A stretch of DNA of 64,000 bases from CAVQBP01 sp963740945 (GTDB lineage: Bacteria; Bacteroidota; Ignavibacteria; Ignavibacteriales; Ignavibacteriaceae). The stretch is from the NCBI GenBank assembly GCA_963740945.1, contig CAVUGE010000014.1, positions 1-64,000 on the forward strand. The letters run 5' to 3'. Below the pieces are notes generated by a model. The model was given only the letters and a program-made list of their open reading frames with translations. It did not search any database and was not told the origin of the DNA. A program made the translations under genes and the position numbers. Shown piece after piece: positions 63,405 through 64,000 of this stretch; position 1 is the stretch's first letter; the number at the start of each line of letters is the position of its first letter.

Positions 63405-63719
63405 TAAAAGTTATTAATGAAATGAAATTATGGATATTATTAATTTGATTATTGTTTTTATAGCACTTGTAATAGCATAAACCTAAGACATTTAATAAAT
63501 TTAGATTAAATATTAATTTCATGATTTATTATTAGATGAAAAATTTATTTGTACATGTTGTATGAGGAACAATTAAGCCAGAGGCTCACAAATAATTTTT
63601 AATAGGATTACTTATGTCAAGAAATATGTTAAATTTTGATTCTGAGGGTGGTTTTTTCCAAGTAGGGGTAAATAGTGGACAAGAAAGAAAAAGTGGACTT
63701 AGAGAGGAAAAAAAGGGTG

Positions 63720-63748
63720 AAAACCTACGCTATTTCGTAGGGTTTTTT
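63720..63748 (+). terminator. strong hairpin terminator
   Basis: AAAACCTACG (63720-63729), loop CTATTT, CGTAGG (63736-63741) and then GTTTTTT. A good intrinsic terminator with no accepted gene directly before it, so it may end a small RNA or a long 3' UTR. It cuts through a 61-codon reading at 63614 that was therefore not accepted. Confidence 0.75.
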
Positions 63749-63800
63749 AGAGTTGGGTTAATGGAAATAAAGAGAATTAATAAGAGTTATATGAAATAAT

Positions 63801-63866
63801 AAACCTCTCCATGAGCGATTGATAAATAATATAAGTTTTCCAATCACTATAAGGGAGGAGAGGTTT
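63801..63866. repeat. 66-base nested inverted repeat
   Basis: Outer arms AAACCTCTCC (63801-63810) and GGAGAGGTTT (63857-63866) are a perfect pair; inner arms GATTG (63817-63821) and CAATC (63841-63845) pair as well. It lies between the terminator at 63720 and the reverse gene at 63923; the 63405-63922 gap holds no gene. Confidence 0.75.
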
Positions 63867-63922
63867 AACAATAATTAGATGCGGTCTAATATATAATAGC
63901 ACTCAAGATAAAATAAGATTTA

Positions 63923-64000
63923 TTACATTTCATAGCTTATCTTAAAGGTAACATTTCTTCTCTCTTCAAAGCTTGCACCGCTGAAAAATGCTCCTTTAAT
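63923..64000 (-). CDS. C-terminus of an outer membrane beta-barrel protein (partial)
   Basis: Minus-strand frame ending at the TAA 63923-63925: the last 25 residues read IKGAFFSGASFEERRNVTFK, ISYEM. An end with alternating residues, an Arg-Asn turn and a final aromatic pair is typical of outer membrane barrels such as TonB receptors. The rest lies outside the window. Confidence 0.6.
   Translation of the reverse strand: MKGAFFSGASFEERRNVTFKISYEM

Noticed and set aside
63614..63799. 61-codon reading near the right end
   Set aside because: A strong hairpin terminator at 63720-63748 lies within it, and no family is recognised.

Overview
The window is about 64 kb of AT-rich chromosome from a member of the Bacteroidota/Chlorobiota side of the tree, most likely an Ignavibacteria-type organism (inference). 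Supporting signs are a tmRNA tag reading GEYNYALAA, two promoters of the Bacteroidetes kind (TTTG or TTG, 20 bases, TAnnTTTG), a secreted repeat protein ending in the NYPNPFNP-type sorting domain of type IX secretion, and families such as DUF3467, DUF5723-like and PorV-like outer membrane proteins. No rRNA operon, CRISPR array, prophage or intact transposase gene is visible.

Layout. 1-1.75 kb: two decayed genes, a K+ channel and an outer membrane protein. 1.9-16.2 kb: housekeeping and metabolism: DUF4230 protein, a fused osmoprotectant transporter subunit, truA, an amino-acid permease, a ferredoxin beside a frameshifted geranylgeranyl-reductase-family flavoprotein, UDP-glucose dehydrogenase overlapping a NusG-like factor, a YhaM-like nuclease, sirtuin, MarR, rpiB and a beta-hydroxyacid dehydrogenase. 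16.3-21 kb: a secreted esterase, a large predicted (alpha/alpha)6-barrel secreted protein and a polytopic membrane protein. 21.5-30.5 kb: one long forward operon, yggS-divIVA-PNP-membrane/coiled-coil protein-ileS-dksA/traR-lspA-lspA-rluD, whose order recalls the Bacillus ylmE...divIVA-ileS-ylyA-lspA-ylyB block. 30.6-35 kb: reverse operon add-hypothetical-hutU-serA. 35.2-43 kb: TPR lipoprotein, DUF3467, two envelope proteins and the lptF/lptG pair. 43.4-48 kb: SdiA-regulated-like lipoprotein, M20 dipeptidase, YgfZ/GcvT protein, cobalamin adenosyltransferase, tmRNA. 48-57 kb: polysaccharide deacetylase, toxin-antitoxin debris, an lsrF-dehydrogenase-VOC operon, aquaporin, formyltransferase, YtxH, DoxX and two gene fragments. 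57-64 kb: the frameshifted 14-repeat type IX cargo, tRNA-Lys, then four envelope or hypothetical genes and the 3' end of an outer membrane protein.

The most distinctive signal is in the intergenic DNA. Several unrelated short-repeat families sit between genes: heptanucleotide tandem repeats at three loci (consensus near TACTCAA), 11-base tandem repeats of different sequence at two loci, a four-copy family of REP-like hairpins with a GGCTTTAGCC or GACTTTAGTC core, an 81-base element with imperfect 28-base terminal inverted repeats, and GATGACATCT-type inverted repeats. Other points worth attention are the tandem lspA pair, the DksA/TraR protein with a histone-H1-like tail and a rearranged cysteine set, and two single-base homopolymer frameshifts in otherwise intact genes, which are either assembly errors or real lesions.
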